64,000 nt of DNA. Source: Rhodanobacter denitrificans. Its GTDB lineage: Bacteria; Pseudomonadota; Gammaproteobacteria; Xanthomonadales; Rhodanobacteraceae. A program made the position numbers and the translations under genes. Of the stretch, positions 51,801-62,581 are shown one piece after another; positions within the stretch are counted from its first letter, which is position 1, and each line of letters starts with the position of its first letter. The notes below the pieces were generated by a model. That model searched no databases. It saw only the letters and a list, made by a program, of their open reading frames with translations, and was not told the origin of the DNA. The DNA lies in assembly GCA_017848855.1 (NCBI GenBank), contig JAFIHF010000032.1, forward strand, positions 248,001 through 312,000, read 5' to 3'.

Positions 51801-53005
51801 CGCCGGCGCGCCTTGCGCGGCACCAGGTGGCCGTCGTTGACCAGCGCCAGCAGCAGCTCCATCGCCGCCGCCGAGGGCGCGGCACCGGGCGCGAGCTCGC
51901 GCTGTGCGCACAGCTGCTTCGCCAGCGCCAGCGGCGCCGGCCAGGCCTGGCCGTTCGCATACAGCGTGGCGCCGGACTTGCCGCGGCTCCACGCCAGGCG
52001 CGACCACGGATGGCGCAGCAGGCGCGCGCCGTCCGCGAGCTGCTTGCGCAGCGCGGCCTCGCCCACTGCCCGCGCGGGCGGCGCCGGCGTCTGCGCCACG
52101 CGGTAGCGGGTGATGAAGCGGCCGAACCAGTCGCGCAGCGTGTCCTCGTCCAGCGCGGCGGCGAACGGCAGCGCCCGGCGCAGCCGCCCCAGCGCGGCCG
52201 CGTCGATCTCGCCCGCGGCCTTGGCCGGCGCGAGGTCGGGGTCGGCGTAGCGCTGCTCGTCGTGCAGGCGCTCGGCGAGGTAGTCGGCGAGGTCGCCGGT
52301 CAGCTCCGCCTGCGAGGGCGCGCGCATGCCCACCGAGATCGTCATGCACGGGCCGCCGAAGGCCACGCCGTCGTGCGGCACGTCGGGCGGCAGGTAGAGG
52401 ATGTCGCCCGGGTCGAGCAGCCATTCGTGGGTGGGCGTGAATTCGGCGAGCTGCTTCAGCTCCACGTCGGGACGGAAATCCTTCGGCGCCGCGGGGTCGG
52501 TGCTGATCGCCCAGTGCCGCTGGCCCAGGCCCTGGATCAGGAACACGTCGTACTGGTCCACGTGCGCGCCCACGCCGCCGCCGGGTTCGGCGTAGGAAAT
52601 CATGATGTCGTCCAGCCGCCAGCTGGGCAGGAAGGCGAACGGCTCCAGCAGCGCGGCCACGTCGGCATCCCACTTGTCCACGTCCTGCACCAGCAGGGTC
52701 CAGTTCGCGTCGCCGGTCTTCGCGAAATCGGCCTCGCTGAGCGGGCCGGTCTGTACCTGCCAGCGTTCGCGCGCCTCGTCGTGGCGGATGAGGCGCGACA
52801 GCGCGCCTTCCTCGCAGGCGAGGCCGGCCAGATCCTCGGGCTGGATCGGCGGCACGAAGCCCGGGAAGGCGTTGCGGATCAGCAGCGGCCGCTTCTGCCA
52901 GTAGTCGCGCAGGAACTGCGCGGGCGGCATGCCCAGCGGCTGGCGGGCGGAGCCGTGCACTTCGATCGGCGGCGTGGTCTTGCGGGAGGCGGGCGTCTTT
53001 TTCAT
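51797..53005 (-). CDS. roxA: Cupin-type ribosomal protein oxygenase (RoxA/YcfD, L16 arginine hydroxylase)
   Basis: YcfD/RoxA is a JmjC-type Fe(II)/2-oxoglutarate oxygenase that hydroxylates an arginine of ribosomal protein L16. The 402-residue protein has the metal triad in GAHVDQYDVFLIQ (His and Asp) and DVPHDGVAFGG (distal His), plus the family segments YWQKRPLLIRNAFPGF and ILYLPPDVPH. The C-terminal winged-helix part is Ala-rich. The start at 53005 (MKKTPASRKTTPPIEV) is chosen; 53065 would overlap the next gene's end region. Confidence 0.9.
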   Translation of the reverse strand: MKKTPASRKTTPPIEVHGSARQPLGMPPAQFLRDYWQKRPLLIRNAFPGFVPPIQPEDLAGLACEEGALSRLIRHDEARERWQVQTGPLSEADFAKTGDANWTLLVQDVDKWDADVAALLEPFAFLPSWRLDDIMISYAEPGGGVGAHVDQYDVFLIQGLGQRHWAISTDPAAPKDFRPDVELKQLAEFTPTHEWLLDPGDILYLPPDVPHDGVAFGGPCMTISVGMRAPSQAELTGDLADYLAERLHDEQRYADPDLAPAKAAGEIDAAALGRLRRALPFAAALDEDTLRDWFGRFITRYRVAQTPAPPARAVGEAALRKQLADGARLLRHPWSRLAWSRGKSGATLYANGQAWPAPLALAKQLCAQRELAPGAAPSAAAMELLLALVNDGHLVPRKARRR

Positions 53006-53072
53006 CCGCGCATTGTAAGCGCGGAGTCCGGGGGACGCCTCGCGGGCGAATAGCCGCAGCGGCAAGCCTCGC

Positions 53073-54011
53073 CTACGGGCGATCCAGCCACACTTCCAGG
53101 CCCTGCGCGTTCAACTCGATGTCCATCCCCAGCAAGGCGCGCAGCGCCGCGCGTCCCTGCGTCCAGCCGTGTGCGGCAGCGCGCTCGGCGTACAGGTCGG
53201 TCAACGCGGCGGTCAGCGCAGCGTGGCGGTCGGGCTTGCCGTGTGCGGTGCGCGCCAGCGCCACCATCGCGTCGATCTGCGCGTGCAGGTCGTCGGCGAG
53301 CCGCGCCACGTCCTCGACGCGGCCGTAGTGGGTGAGGTACATCGCTGCGGGCCTGAGCGCCACGAGGCGGCGGATCGAGGCGTGCAGCGCGTCGGGATCG
53401 AACTGCACCGGCGAGGTGGTGGGCAGGATGAACGGGCCGTTCGCGGTGTCGAAGTCGCGGTAGGAGAGGCCGAACACGTCGCCGGTGAAGCAGGTGTTCG
53501 TGCGCACGTCGTGCACCGCGAGGTGGTGCTTCGCGTGGCCGGGCGTGTCGAGGCAGTGCAGGGCGCGGCCGGCGAGGTCGACGACGTGGCCGTCCGCCGC
53601 CTCCACCACCCGTTCGGCGGGAATCGGGCGCAGGCGGCCGTAGGTCGATGCCATCACCTTCTCGCCGTACACCGCGCTGGCGCCGGCCCACAGCATCGCG
53701 GGATCGATCATGTGGCGCGCGCCGCGCGGATGCACCACCAGCTTCGCGTTCGGCAACTGCGCGATCAGCTCGCCCGCGCCGCCGGCGTGGTCCAGGTGCA
53801 CGTGGGTGAGGATCAGCCAGTCCACCTCCGCGGGCGCGAGGCCGGCGTCGTGCAGCGCGGCCAGCATGCGCGGCACCGCGAAGTTGGTGCCGCAGTCGAC
53901 GAAGGCGCCGCGGCCGCGTTCCACGACCAGGTAGGCCGCGTCGAAGCGCGGCCGCACGAAGCCGGTGTCGATGGTGTGGATGCCTTGCTCCGCCATGTCC
54001 GTTTCGTCCAT
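53073..54011 (-). CDS. MBL-fold metallo-hydrolase
   Basis: The 312-residue protein is a metallo-beta-lactamase-fold hydrolase with the metal motif LTHVHLDHAGGAG, a second ligand in DTPGHAKHHLAVHD, the bridging Asp in CFTGDVFGLSYRDFD and a distal His in YLTHYGR. Proteins of this type include glyoxalase II-like and lactonase-like enzymes; the substrate cannot be named. ATG 54011 (MDETDMAEQG) or 53996 (MAEQGIHTID) may be the start. Confidence 0.88.
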   Translation of the reverse strand: MDETDMAEQGIHTIDTGFVRPRFDAAYLVVERGRGAFVDCGTNFAVPRMLAALHDAGLAPAEVDWLILTHVHLDHAGGAGELIAQLPNAKLVVHPRGARHMIDPAMLWAGASAVYGEKVMASTYGRLRPIPAERVVEAADGHVVDLAGRALHCLDTPGHAKHHLAVHDVRTNTCFTGDVFGLSYRDFDTANGPFILPTTSPVQFDPDALHASIRRLVALRPAAMYLTHYGRVEDVARLADDLHAQIDAMVALARTAHGKPDRHAALTAALTDLYAERAAAHGWTQGRAALRALLGMDIELNAQGLEVWLDRP

Positions 54012-54108
54012 TTCCGCCGCAGTGAAGCGTGCAGCGTAGCAAACGTGCCGGCGGTGCTCCGTTGAACCTTGGTCGAAACTTCGCGCGCCGCAGGCGCGGG
54101 CCGCGCGA

Positions 54109-54783
54109 TCAGAGCGGCGCGGCAGCCGGCTTGCGCTGCAGGCGGTAGACGTCGGTGTGCAGCGCGGTCACGCCGCTCTCCTGGAACTTCGGCTGGGAGG
54201 CGAGGATGTCGCGGCGCTCCAGCAGTTCCACGTCCCAGTGCTCGCCGAACAGCGCGGCGACGTTGGCGGCGTCGACCGAGAACGGCGGGCCGTCCATCTC
54301 CTGCTGCGGGTAGTCCAGCGTGATCATCAGGCCGCGGCAGCCCGCGGGCAGGCGGGCGTAGACCTCGCGCGCGTAGCGCTCGCGCAGCGGCGGGGGCAGG
54401 GCGATCACGGCGGCACGGTCGTAGACCGCACTGCAGCCGGCCAGCGTGGCGTCGTCCAGCGCGAACACGTCGCCCTCGATGATCTCGATGTCGCCGGCCA
54501 CGTGGTGCACGCCCAGCGGCGAGGCGTGCCGCGCGGGCGTCAAGCCCTGTTCGGCGAAGAACTGTTGCACCGCCAGCGGCGACAGCTCCACGCCCAGCAC
54601 GCGGTGGCCCTGTCCGGCGAGCCAAGGCATGTCCAGCGTCTTGCCGCACAGCGGCACCAGCACGCGGCTGCCGCGCGGCAGCGCCAGCGCGGGCCAGTGC
54701 TGCAGCAGCAGCGGCATCGGCGCATCGCGGTGGAAGCCGGTGCGGCCTTCGCGCCAGCGTTCGAGCCAGAATTCCGCCTGCAT
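54109..54783 (-). CDS. tpm: Thiopurine S-methyltransferase (TPMT)
   Basis: TPMT uses S-adenosylmethionine to methylate thiopurines and, in bacteria, selenium or tellurium oxyanions. The 224-residue protein begins [19 protein letters not shown] and has [35 protein letters not shown] and the family motif [19 protein letters not shown]. Length and motif order match bacterial Tpm. It is preceded by the DUF1428 gene on the same strand. Confidence 0.94.
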   Translation of the reverse strand: MQAEFWLERWREGRTGFHRDAPMPLLLQHWPALALPRGSRVLVPLCGKTLDMPWLAGQGHRVLGVELSPLAVQQFFAEQGLTPARHASPLGVHHVAGDIEIIEGDVFALDDATLAGCSAVYDRAAVIALPPPLRERYAREVYARLPAGCRGLMITLDYPQQEMDGPPFSVDAANVAALFGEHWDVELLERRDILASQPKFQESGVTALHTDVYRLQRKPAAAPL

Positions 54784-54854
54784 CGTCGCGCTCCGTGGAA
54801 AGGCGCCAGTGTCCCACACCCGCGTGCCCTTGCCGAAGTGCGCGCCGCCAGTCG

Positions 54855-55211
54855 TCAGAGCCGCACGATCGGCTTGAAGCCGCCGAAGAACATGCGCTTG
54901 CCGTCGAACGGCAACGAGGCCGGCGACATGCCGGACAGGCGCGGATCGCTCATCACCCTGGCGATCGCGCGGTCGCGCTGGCTGCGCGAGCGGTAGGCGA
55001 TCCACGAGAACACCACCACTTCGTCGGGCTTGAGTTTCACGCTCTGCGGGAACGAGGTGAGCTTGCCGGGCTGCACGTCGTCGGCGACGCACTCGACGAC
55101 CTCGAGCGCGCCGTGTTCCTTGTAGATGTTGCCGACCTTGCGCGCGAGGCGCCGATAGGCGGCGAGGTTGGCTTTCGGCACGGGTACGACGAAACCATCG
55201 ACGTAGTTCAT
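54855..55211 (-). CDS. DUF1428 family protein (YbaA-like)
   Basis: The 118-residue protein ([19 protein letters not shown]) matches the DUF1428/YbaA family across its full length, including [32 protein letters not shown] and the C-terminal [12 protein letters not shown]. The fold is a dimeric alpha/beta barrel, and the function is unknown. It lies between the tpm gene and the DUF899 gene, all on the minus strand. Confidence 0.93.
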   Translation of the reverse strand: MNYVDGFVVPVPKANLAAYRRLARKVGNIYKEHGALEVVECVADDVQPGKLTSFPQSVKLKPDEVVVFSWIAYRSRSQRDRAIARVMSDPRLSGMSPASLPFDGKRMFFGGFKPIVRL

Positions 55212-55260
55212 GACTCCTCCGCGGTTCGTGGTGGCAGCGGATTATGCGGCGCGGGCATGT

Positions 55261-56049
55261 TCACGGCGCGTCGCCGCAGCAGGCCGCGTTCGCCGCGGCG
55301 GGCGCCGGCGCCCCGTCGTAGCGGTCGTGCAGGCGTTGCCAGTGCATGCCCTGGCCGTCCAGGTCGGGCATGCCGTCCCAGCCTTCGCCGCGGCCGAACG
55401 GGGTGAGGTCGAGGTAGTGGTAGGTGGTCAGCAGCATGTCCAGCCCGCGCGCGTAGCTGGAATAGCTGTGATAGACCTGCTCGCCGTCGCGCAGGAACAC
55501 GCTGATGCCGGGCAGTTCGCCCGCGAGGTTGCCGTGCTCGCCGCGCGCGAGCAGCTCGGCCTGGTCGCGGTAGTTGTATTCCACCGGCGCCACGGCTTCG
55601 TCCTGGGTCACGTGGAAGTCGTAGTTGAAGTCGCTGCCCCAGGAGGAATACCACGGCAGCGTCCAGCCCATGCGCACCTGGAAGCGCAGCAGCTCCGCCA
55701 GCGGCGCGCGCGAGACCAGCGCGAGCGTGGTGTCGCGCGCGTGCAGATGGGCGAGGTGGCCGAGGTTGTCCACCAGGAAGGAGCAGCCGGGGCAGCCCTC
55801 GCCGCGGTCGCGGTGGAACATGAAGTGGTAGACGACCAGCTGGCGCCGGCCCTCGAACAGGCCGAGCAGGTTGGCCTCGCCGTGCGGCGTGTCGAACAGG
55901 TAGGGCTTTTCCACCGGCACCATCGGCAGCGCGCGGCGCTGCGCGTTCAGCCGGTCCAGCATGCGGGTGGCGGCCTTCTCGGCGGCCAGCAGTTCCTTGC
56001 GTGCAGCCAGCCAGGTGGTGCGGTTGGCGATGGCGGGGAGTGTCGGCAT
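55261..56049 (-). CDS. DUF899 family thioredoxin-like protein
   Basis: The 262-residue protein belongs to DUF899, a thioredoxin-fold family of unknown function. Visible family segments are FEGRRQLVVYHFMFHRD, GCPGCSFLVDNLGHLAHL, RMGWTLPWYSSWGSDFNYDF and YHYLDLTPFGRGE. The CPGC motif sits where a thioredoxin CxxC would be. Start 56049 (MPTLPAIANRTTW) has GGAG eight bases upstream; the frame runs open to 56124 without conserved sequence. Confidence 0.9.
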   Translation of the reverse strand: MPTLPAIANRTTWLAARKELLAAEKAATRMLDRLNAQRRALPMVPVEKPYLFDTPHGEANLLGLFEGRRQLVVYHFMFHRDRGEGCPGCSFLVDNLGHLAHLHARDTTLALVSRAPLAELLRFQVRMGWTLPWYSSWGSDFNYDFHVTQDEAVAPVEYNYRDQAELLARGEHGNLAGELPGISVFLRDGEQVYHSYSSYARGLDMLLTTYHYLDLTPFGRGEGWDGMPDLDGQGMHWQRLHDRYDGAPAPAAANAACCGDAP

Positions 56050-56134
56050 CGTTCGTCTCCGGTGGGGTTTGCCTGAAGACGACGAACGAGGGCGGCCGGA
56101 ATCGACACGCTCACGCTCCTCCACCCGCTTTCTT

Positions 56135-57169
56135 TCAGACCAGCCCCGCCGGCAACTGCATGGTGATGCAGTGCAGGCTGCCGTTCTGCCAGATCAGCGG
56201 ACGGCAAGGCACCTGCACCACGACGCGGCCGGGATGCGCGCTGGCGATGATGCGCGCGGCCGCGGCGTCGGCCTGGTCGCCGTAAGCGGGCACCAGCACG
56301 GCGCCGTCGACGATCAGGTAGTTCGCATACGAGGCGGCGAGGCGGCGCCCTTCGTCGATGATCGGCTGCGCCCAGGGCAGCGGATGCAAGTGGTACGGCT
56401 GACCGTCGACGGTGCGCAGCGCGGCCAGTTCCTCGCCCATGCGCGCGAGCTCGGCGTGGTGCTTGTCGCCGGCGTCGTCGCAGGCCTGGTACACGATGTG
56501 CCCGCCCGGCGCGAAGCGGGCGAGAGTGTCGATGTGCGCGTCGGTGTCGTCGCCTTCGAGGTAGCCATGGTCCAGCCACAGGATGCGGCTGGCGTGCAGG
56601 CTGTCCTTGAGGATCGCGCTCATCGCCTCGCGGCTCTGTTCCGGATGTCGCTGGTGCAGGCATTTCCAGGTGGTGAGCACGGTACCGGCGCCGTCGCTCT
56701 CGATGCCGCCGCCTTCCAGCGCCCAGTCGATGCGCCGGTGCGCGGCCTGGCCGAACACGCCGGCCGCGACCAAGCCCGCGATCAGCGCGTCATCCCGCTC
56801 GGCGCCGAACTTGCCGCCCCAGCCGGTGAAGCGGAAATCGGCGAGCTGGAAGCGGCCGTCGTCGGCCTTCAGCGTGATCGGGCCGGAGTCGCGCAGCCAG
56901 GTGTCGTCGTAGGGCAGCTCCACGAAGCTGAGGCGCGCGAGATCGACGCCCGCCGTGCGCAGCAGCGCCTCGGCATGCGCGCGCACGTCGGCGTCGGCGA
57001 CCACCGCGACCAGCCGCTGGAAACGCGTCACCGCCGCGGCCAGCGCCACGTAGGTGGTTTCCACCTCGGCGAGGCGCTCGGCCCAGTCGGTGCCGGCATG
57101 CGGCCAGGCGATCAGCACCGCGGCTTGCGGCTCCCATTCGGCGGGCAGGCGCCAGCGGGGTTCGGTCAT
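56135..57169 (-). CDS. aguA: Agmatine deiminase (cytoplasmic)
   Basis: AguA hydrolyses agmatine to N-carbamoylputrescine and ammonia on the way to putrescine. The 344-residue protein starts MTEPRWRLPAEWEPQ and has the family active-site motifs YDDTWLRDSGP, LEGGGIESDGAGT, DDTDAHIDTLARF and GSLHCITMQLP with the catalytic Cys. There is no signal peptide, in contrast to the Tat-exported relative at 36317-37429. The usual partner aguB is not adjacent. Confidence 0.93.
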   Translation of the reverse strand: MTEPRWRLPAEWEPQAAVLIAWPHAGTDWAERLAEVETTYVALAAAVTRFQRLVAVVADADVRAHAEALLRTAGVDLARLSFVELPYDDTWLRDSGPITLKADDGRFQLADFRFTGWGGKFGAERDDALIAGLVAAGVFGQAAHRRIDWALEGGGIESDGAGTVLTTWKCLHQRHPEQSREAMSAILKDSLHASRILWLDHGYLEGDDTDAHIDTLARFAPGGHIVYQACDDAGDKHHAELARMGEELAALRTVDGQPYHLHPLPWAQPIIDEGRRLAASYANYLIVDGAVLVPAYGDQADAAAARIIASAHPGRVVVQVPCRPLIWQNGSLHCITMQLPAGLV

Positions 57170-57239
57170 GACGGAATCTCGTGCGAAAGCAGGACGCAGC
57201 GGCGCCGGACTGCTCATTTTAGGCGATGACGCAAACAAA

Positions 57240-57265
57240 CGCGCCCCGCGTCGCCGCGGGGCGCG
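57240..57265 (-). terminator. Intrinsic terminator of the small secreted protein gene
   Basis: On the minus strand GCGCCCCGCG and CGCGGGGCGC (57241-57264) pair around a four-base loop and are followed by TTTGTTTGCG. It is 16 bp past the stop of the gene at 57281-57628 and precedes aguA. Confidence 0.8.
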
Positions 57266-57280
57266 TCGAAGGCGCAGGGA

Positions 57281-57628
57281 TCAGTTCGCCGTGGCGGGGT
57301 TGGTGTTGTTGCCGGCCGGCGTGTTCAGCACCGAGTGGATCACGTGGTCGTGCTCGAAGTACACGATGAAGTCCGAATACTCCCAGCGGTTGATCACCGG
57401 GTGCTTCTTCGCGTCGCCGCCGCGCGGCGAGAGCTTGCGCTGCGGCGCGCCGTACTTCCGCTCGACCTGGGCCATCGTCATGCCGCGCGCGGGCAGGTTC
57501 ATGCCCTTCTCCTGCTGCACGCGATGGATCAGCAGGTTGTCGGCGTGGACGGCCGGCGGCGCGGCGAGGCTGCCGGCGCCGAAAGCGATGGCTGCCAGCA
57601 AGGGCAGGCTGTGGCGATGCTTGAACAT
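57281..57628 (-). CDS. Small secreted protein of unknown function, SmpA/BamE-like motif
   Basis: The 115-residue protein begins MFKHRHSLPLLAAIAFGAG and has a signal peptide with probable cleavage after VHA. The mature part contains ARGMTMAQVERKYGAPQ, a helix-turn pattern like the GMtxxqVxxlxGxP motif of SmpA/BamE-type proteins, followed by HPVINRWEYSDFIVYFEHDHVIHSVL. A periplasmic role is likely, but the function is not recognised. Start 57628 is chosen for the signal peptide; 57646 is an alternative. Confidence 0.8.
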   Translation of the reverse strand: MFKHRHSLPLLAAIAFGAGSLAAPPAVHADNLLIHRVQQEKGMNLPARGMTMAQVERKYGAPQRKLSPRGGDAKKHPVINRWEYSDFIVYFEHDHVIHSVLNTPAGNNTNPATAN

Positions 57629-57761
57629 GGTCCCCTCTCCGCGCATGGCGTTGCCGCGCCGTTGTAGCAGAACTGTTTGCGACTATCCACGGGCAGCTGC
57701 GGCGGATGTGACCGGCGCAGCCGTTATCATGGGCGGCCGTACGCCCGCCCGAAGTGCCCTG

Positions 57762-59789
<2,028 letters not shown>

Positions 59790-59801
59790 GAGCTTGCACC
59801 A

Positions 59802-60716
59802 GTGAACGCGCAACCGACCTGCCTGTGGCTGCCCGCGCTGGATCGCTTCGACGCCGCGCATCCGCTGCGCCGCCTGCTGGCGCGGGCCGACCGTCTCGCG
59901 GACGGCCCGCGCGAGCGCCTCGCCGCGCTCGCCGCTGCCTTCGACGGTGGCGGCGCGCCGCTGCCGGCTGCCGCGCTGCTGCGCGAGCAGCTGGCCGGCG
60001 ATGCGGGCGAAGCGATGTGGCTCAATGCCGATCCCGCCTGGGTGCAGCCGGACATGACCGGCGTGCGCCTGATGGCATGCGGCTCGTTGTCGCTGCAGCC
60101 GGACGAGGCGCAGGCCTATGCGCAGGTATTGCAGCCGGCCTTCGCCGAAGCCGGCCTGCAGCTGGAAATCACCGCGCCGGGTCACTGGCAGCTGCGCCTG
60201 TCGCCGGACATGCCGCTGCCGGATTTCGCCACGCCGGAACAGGCGCTGGGCGAGGACTTGTATCAGCACCTGCCGTCGGGCGCGGAGGGCCGCCGCTGGC
60301 GCGTGCTGCTCAACGAGGCGCAGGTGCTGCTGCACCAGCATCCGCTGAATGCCGCGCGCGAATCGCGCGGCTTGTCGCCCGTCAACAGCGTGTGGTTCTG
60401 GGGGGCAGGGCACTTGCCTGCGGCGCTGCGCAGCGGGTTCGCGGGCGCGATCGGCAACGACGCCTTGCTGCGCGCGCTGGCGGCGCGCGCCGGCATCCCC
60501 GGCCAGGCGTGCACGCCATCGACCGTGGCGGCGGCAGCGGCCGGTTCGCTGATCGACCTGCAGGACATACCCGCCGCCGAACTCGGGCGCGAGTGGTGGC
60601 CGACTCTGCAAGCGCTGGCGCAACGGCAATCCCTGCACTTTGCCTTCGCCAGCGGCGAGCACTGGTCGTGGCGGCCGCGGCATCGCTGGCGCTTCTGGCG
60701 CGGAGCGCCACGTTGA
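59802..60716 (+). CDS. RpfE-like protein upstream of recJ
   Basis: The 304-residue protein (MNAQPTCLWLPALDRFDAAHPL) has LNEAQVLLHQHPLNAARESRGL and SPVNSVWFWGAGHLP, typical of RpfE-like proteins and of a C-terminal part shared with cofactor-independent phosphoglycerate mutase annotations. In Xanthomonas an rpfE gene is adjacent to recJ, as here. A catalytic role is not shown by any motif I can place. Its stop TGA overlaps the recJ TTG start. Confidence 0.78.
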   Translation: MNAQPTCLWLPALDRFDAAHPLRRLLARADRLADGPRERLAALAAAFDGGGAPLPAAALLREQLAGDAGEAMWLNADPAWVQPDMTGVRLMACGSLSLQPDEAQAYAQVLQPAFAEAGLQLEITAPGHWQLRLSPDMPLPDFATPEQALGEDLYQHLPSGAEGRRWRVLLNEAQVLLHQHPLNAARESRGLSPVNSVWFWGAGHLPAALRSGFAGAIGNDALLRALAARAGIPGQACTPSTVAAAAAGSLIDLQDIPAAELGREWWPTLQALAQRQSLHFAFASGEHWSWRPRHRWRFWRGAPR

Positions 60717-62425
60717 GCGCGCTGGAACTGCGCCGGCGCGAGCCGCAGGGCGAGCCGTCCGGCTGGGATGCCGCAGTGCATCCGGTACTGCAGCGCATCT
60801 ACGCCGCGCGCGGCGTGCTGCAGCCGGCCGGGGTCGAGCACCGCCTGCAGCGCCTGCTGCCGCCGCAATCGCTGGGCGGGCTGGAGGCGGCCGTCGACCT
60901 GTTGGCCGCGGCGATCCGCGACGACTGGGCTATCCTGATCGCCGGCGACTACGACTGCGACGGCGCCACCGGCACCGCGGTCGCCGTGCGCGGCCTGCGC
61001 CTGCTGGGCGCGCGGCGCGTGAGCTACGCGGTGCCGAACCGCTTCGTGCACGGCTACGGCCTCACCCCCGCGCTGGTCGATTCGCTGCAGCCGCGGCCGC
61101 AGCTGATCGTCACCGTGGACAACGGCGTGGCCAGCGTGGCCGGCGTGGCGCGGGCGCGCGAACTGGGTATGCGCGTGATCGTCACCGATCACCACCTGCC
61201 CGGCGAACAGCTGCCCGCATGCGATGCGATGGTGAATCCCAACCTCGTGGGCGACGGCTTCCCGAGCAAGGCCCTGGCCGGTGTGGGCGTGATGTTTTAT
61301 CTCCTGCTCGCATTGCGTGCGAAGTTGCGCGGGCAAGGTGTTTTTGCGCAGGGCGAACCCGATCTCTCGTCGCTGCTCGACCTCGTGGCGCTGGGCACCG
61401 TGGCCGACCTGGTGCCGCTCGACTTCAACAACCGCGTGCTGGTGGAAGCCGGGCTCAAGCGCATCCGCGCCGGCAAGGCTTGCGCCGGCATCGCCGCGCT
61501 GGTCGAGTGCGGCAAGCGCAGCCTGGCCACCCTGTGCGCCAGCGATCTGGGTTATTCGGTCGGCCCGCGCCTCAATGCGGCGGGCCGGCTGGAGGACATG
61601 CAGCTGGGCGTGGCGTGCCTGCTCACCGACGACCCGGCGCAGGCGCGCCGCTACGCCGCGCAGCTCGACGCGATCAACCGCGAACGCCGCGACCTGCAGG
61701 CTTCGATGGTGGCCGAGGCCGAGGCGATGACCGCCGGCCTGCGCCACATCGACGCGGTGGGCGTGGCGCTGTACGAGGCTTCCTGGCATGCGGGCGTGGT
61801 GGGCTTGGTGGCGTCCAAGCTGAAGGAACGCCTGCACCGGCCGGTGATCGCCTTCGCTCCCGCCAGCGAGGACGATGTTGAAAACCTGCGCGGCTCGGGC
61901 CGCTCGATTTCCGGCTTCCACCTGCGCGACGCGCTGGCGATGATCGATGCGCGCCAGCCCGGCCTGATCGAGCGCTTCGGCGGGCATGCGATGGCGGCGG
62001 GACTGAGCCTGCGCGCCGCCGATTTTCCGCGCTTCGCCGCCGCCTTCGATGTCGCGGCGCGCGAGCTGATCGCGCCGGAACGCCTGCAGGCCGCGCTCTA
62101 CACCGATGGCGAACTCCCGGCGGGTAGCCTGTCGCTGGAACTGGCGCTGCAACTGCGCAGCGCCGGCCCCTGGGGCCAGGCCTTTCCCGAGCCGCTGTTC
62201 GACAACCTGTTCGAATGCGCGGGCTGGAAGCCGATGGGTGAGGGCCATTGGCGGCTCAGCCTGCGCGACCCGCGCGACGGCAGCCTGCACGACGCGGTGA
62301 TGTTCAACGTCGGCAGCGCCGTGCCACCGCCGCGCCTGCGCGCCGCCTACGAGCTGGTCGTCAACGACTGGCAGGGCCGCGAATCGCCGCGCCTGCTGCT
62401 GCGCCACGTCGAACCGGCCTATTGA
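60713..62425 (+). CDS. recJ: Single-stranded-DNA-specific exonuclease RecJ
   Basis: RecJ digests single-stranded DNA 5' to 3' in recombination and mismatch repair. The 570-residue protein has the DHH-family motifs ILIAGDYDCDGATGTA, TVDNGVASVAGV, VIVTDHHLPGEQLP and the LGTVADLVPL segment. The DHHA1 region includes GSGRSISGFHLRDAL and ERFGGHAMAAGLSLR. The start is most likely TTG at 60713 (TTGA overlap with the upstream stop), giving near E. coli length (577). Confidence 0.94.
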   Translation: MSALELRRREPQGEPSGWDAAVHPVLQRIYAARGVLQPAGVEHRLQRLLPPQSLGGLEAAVDLLAAAIRDDWAILIAGDYDCDGATGTAVAVRGLRLLGARRVSYAVPNRFVHGYGLTPALVDSLQPRPQLIVTVDNGVASVAGVARARELGMRVIVTDHHLPGEQLPACDAMVNPNLVGDGFPSKALAGVGVMFYLLLALRAKLRGQGVFAQGEPDLSSLLDLVALGTVADLVPLDFNNRVLVEAGLKRIRAGKACAGIAALVECGKRSLATLCASDLGYSVGPRLNAAGRLEDMQLGVACLLTDDPAQARRYAAQLDAINRERRDLQASMVAEAEAMTAGLRHIDAVGVALYEASWHAGVVGLVASKLKERLHRPVIAFAPASEDDVENLRGSGRSISGFHLRDALAMIDARQPGLIERFGGHAMAAGLSLRAADFPRFAAAFDVAARELIAPERLQAALYTDGELPAGSLSLELALQLRSAGPWGQAFPEPLFDNLFECAGWKPMGEGHWRLSLRDPRDGSLHDAVMFNVGSAVPPPRLRAAYELVVNDWQGRESPRLLLRHVEPAY

Positions 62426-62518
62426 TCCGGCCCGCAAATAGTTTCCGAGGTTGTCCTTCGGCTCCGCTTCGCTACGCTCAGGACGAACGGCGAGTGCAAC
62501 ATGTTTGCGGGCCGGATC
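62424..62518. repeat. Palindromic element with 15-bp ends downstream of recJ
   Basis: GATCCGGCCCGCAAA (62424-62438, overlapping the recJ stop) is exactly repeated in inverse at 62504-62518. Inside is TTGTCCTTCGGCTCCGCTTC and CTACGCTCAGGACGAAC with a GTCCT/AGGAC stem, a type of sequence often found as a dispersed intergenic repeat in proteobacteria. Confidence 0.75.
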
Positions 62519-62528
62519 GATAAACGAC

Positions 62529-62553
62529 AAGGCCCGGCATCGGGCCGGGCCTT
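62529..62553. terminator. Bidirectional terminator between recJ and the secreted repeat protein
   Basis: AAGGCCCGGC (62529-62538) and GCCGGGCCTT (62544-62553) form a perfect 10-bp stem with loop ATCGG between convergent genes. The T-runs are short. Confidence 0.7.
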
Positions 62554-62581
62554 GCGCGGGAACGGCCGAAGAACCGGCCTG

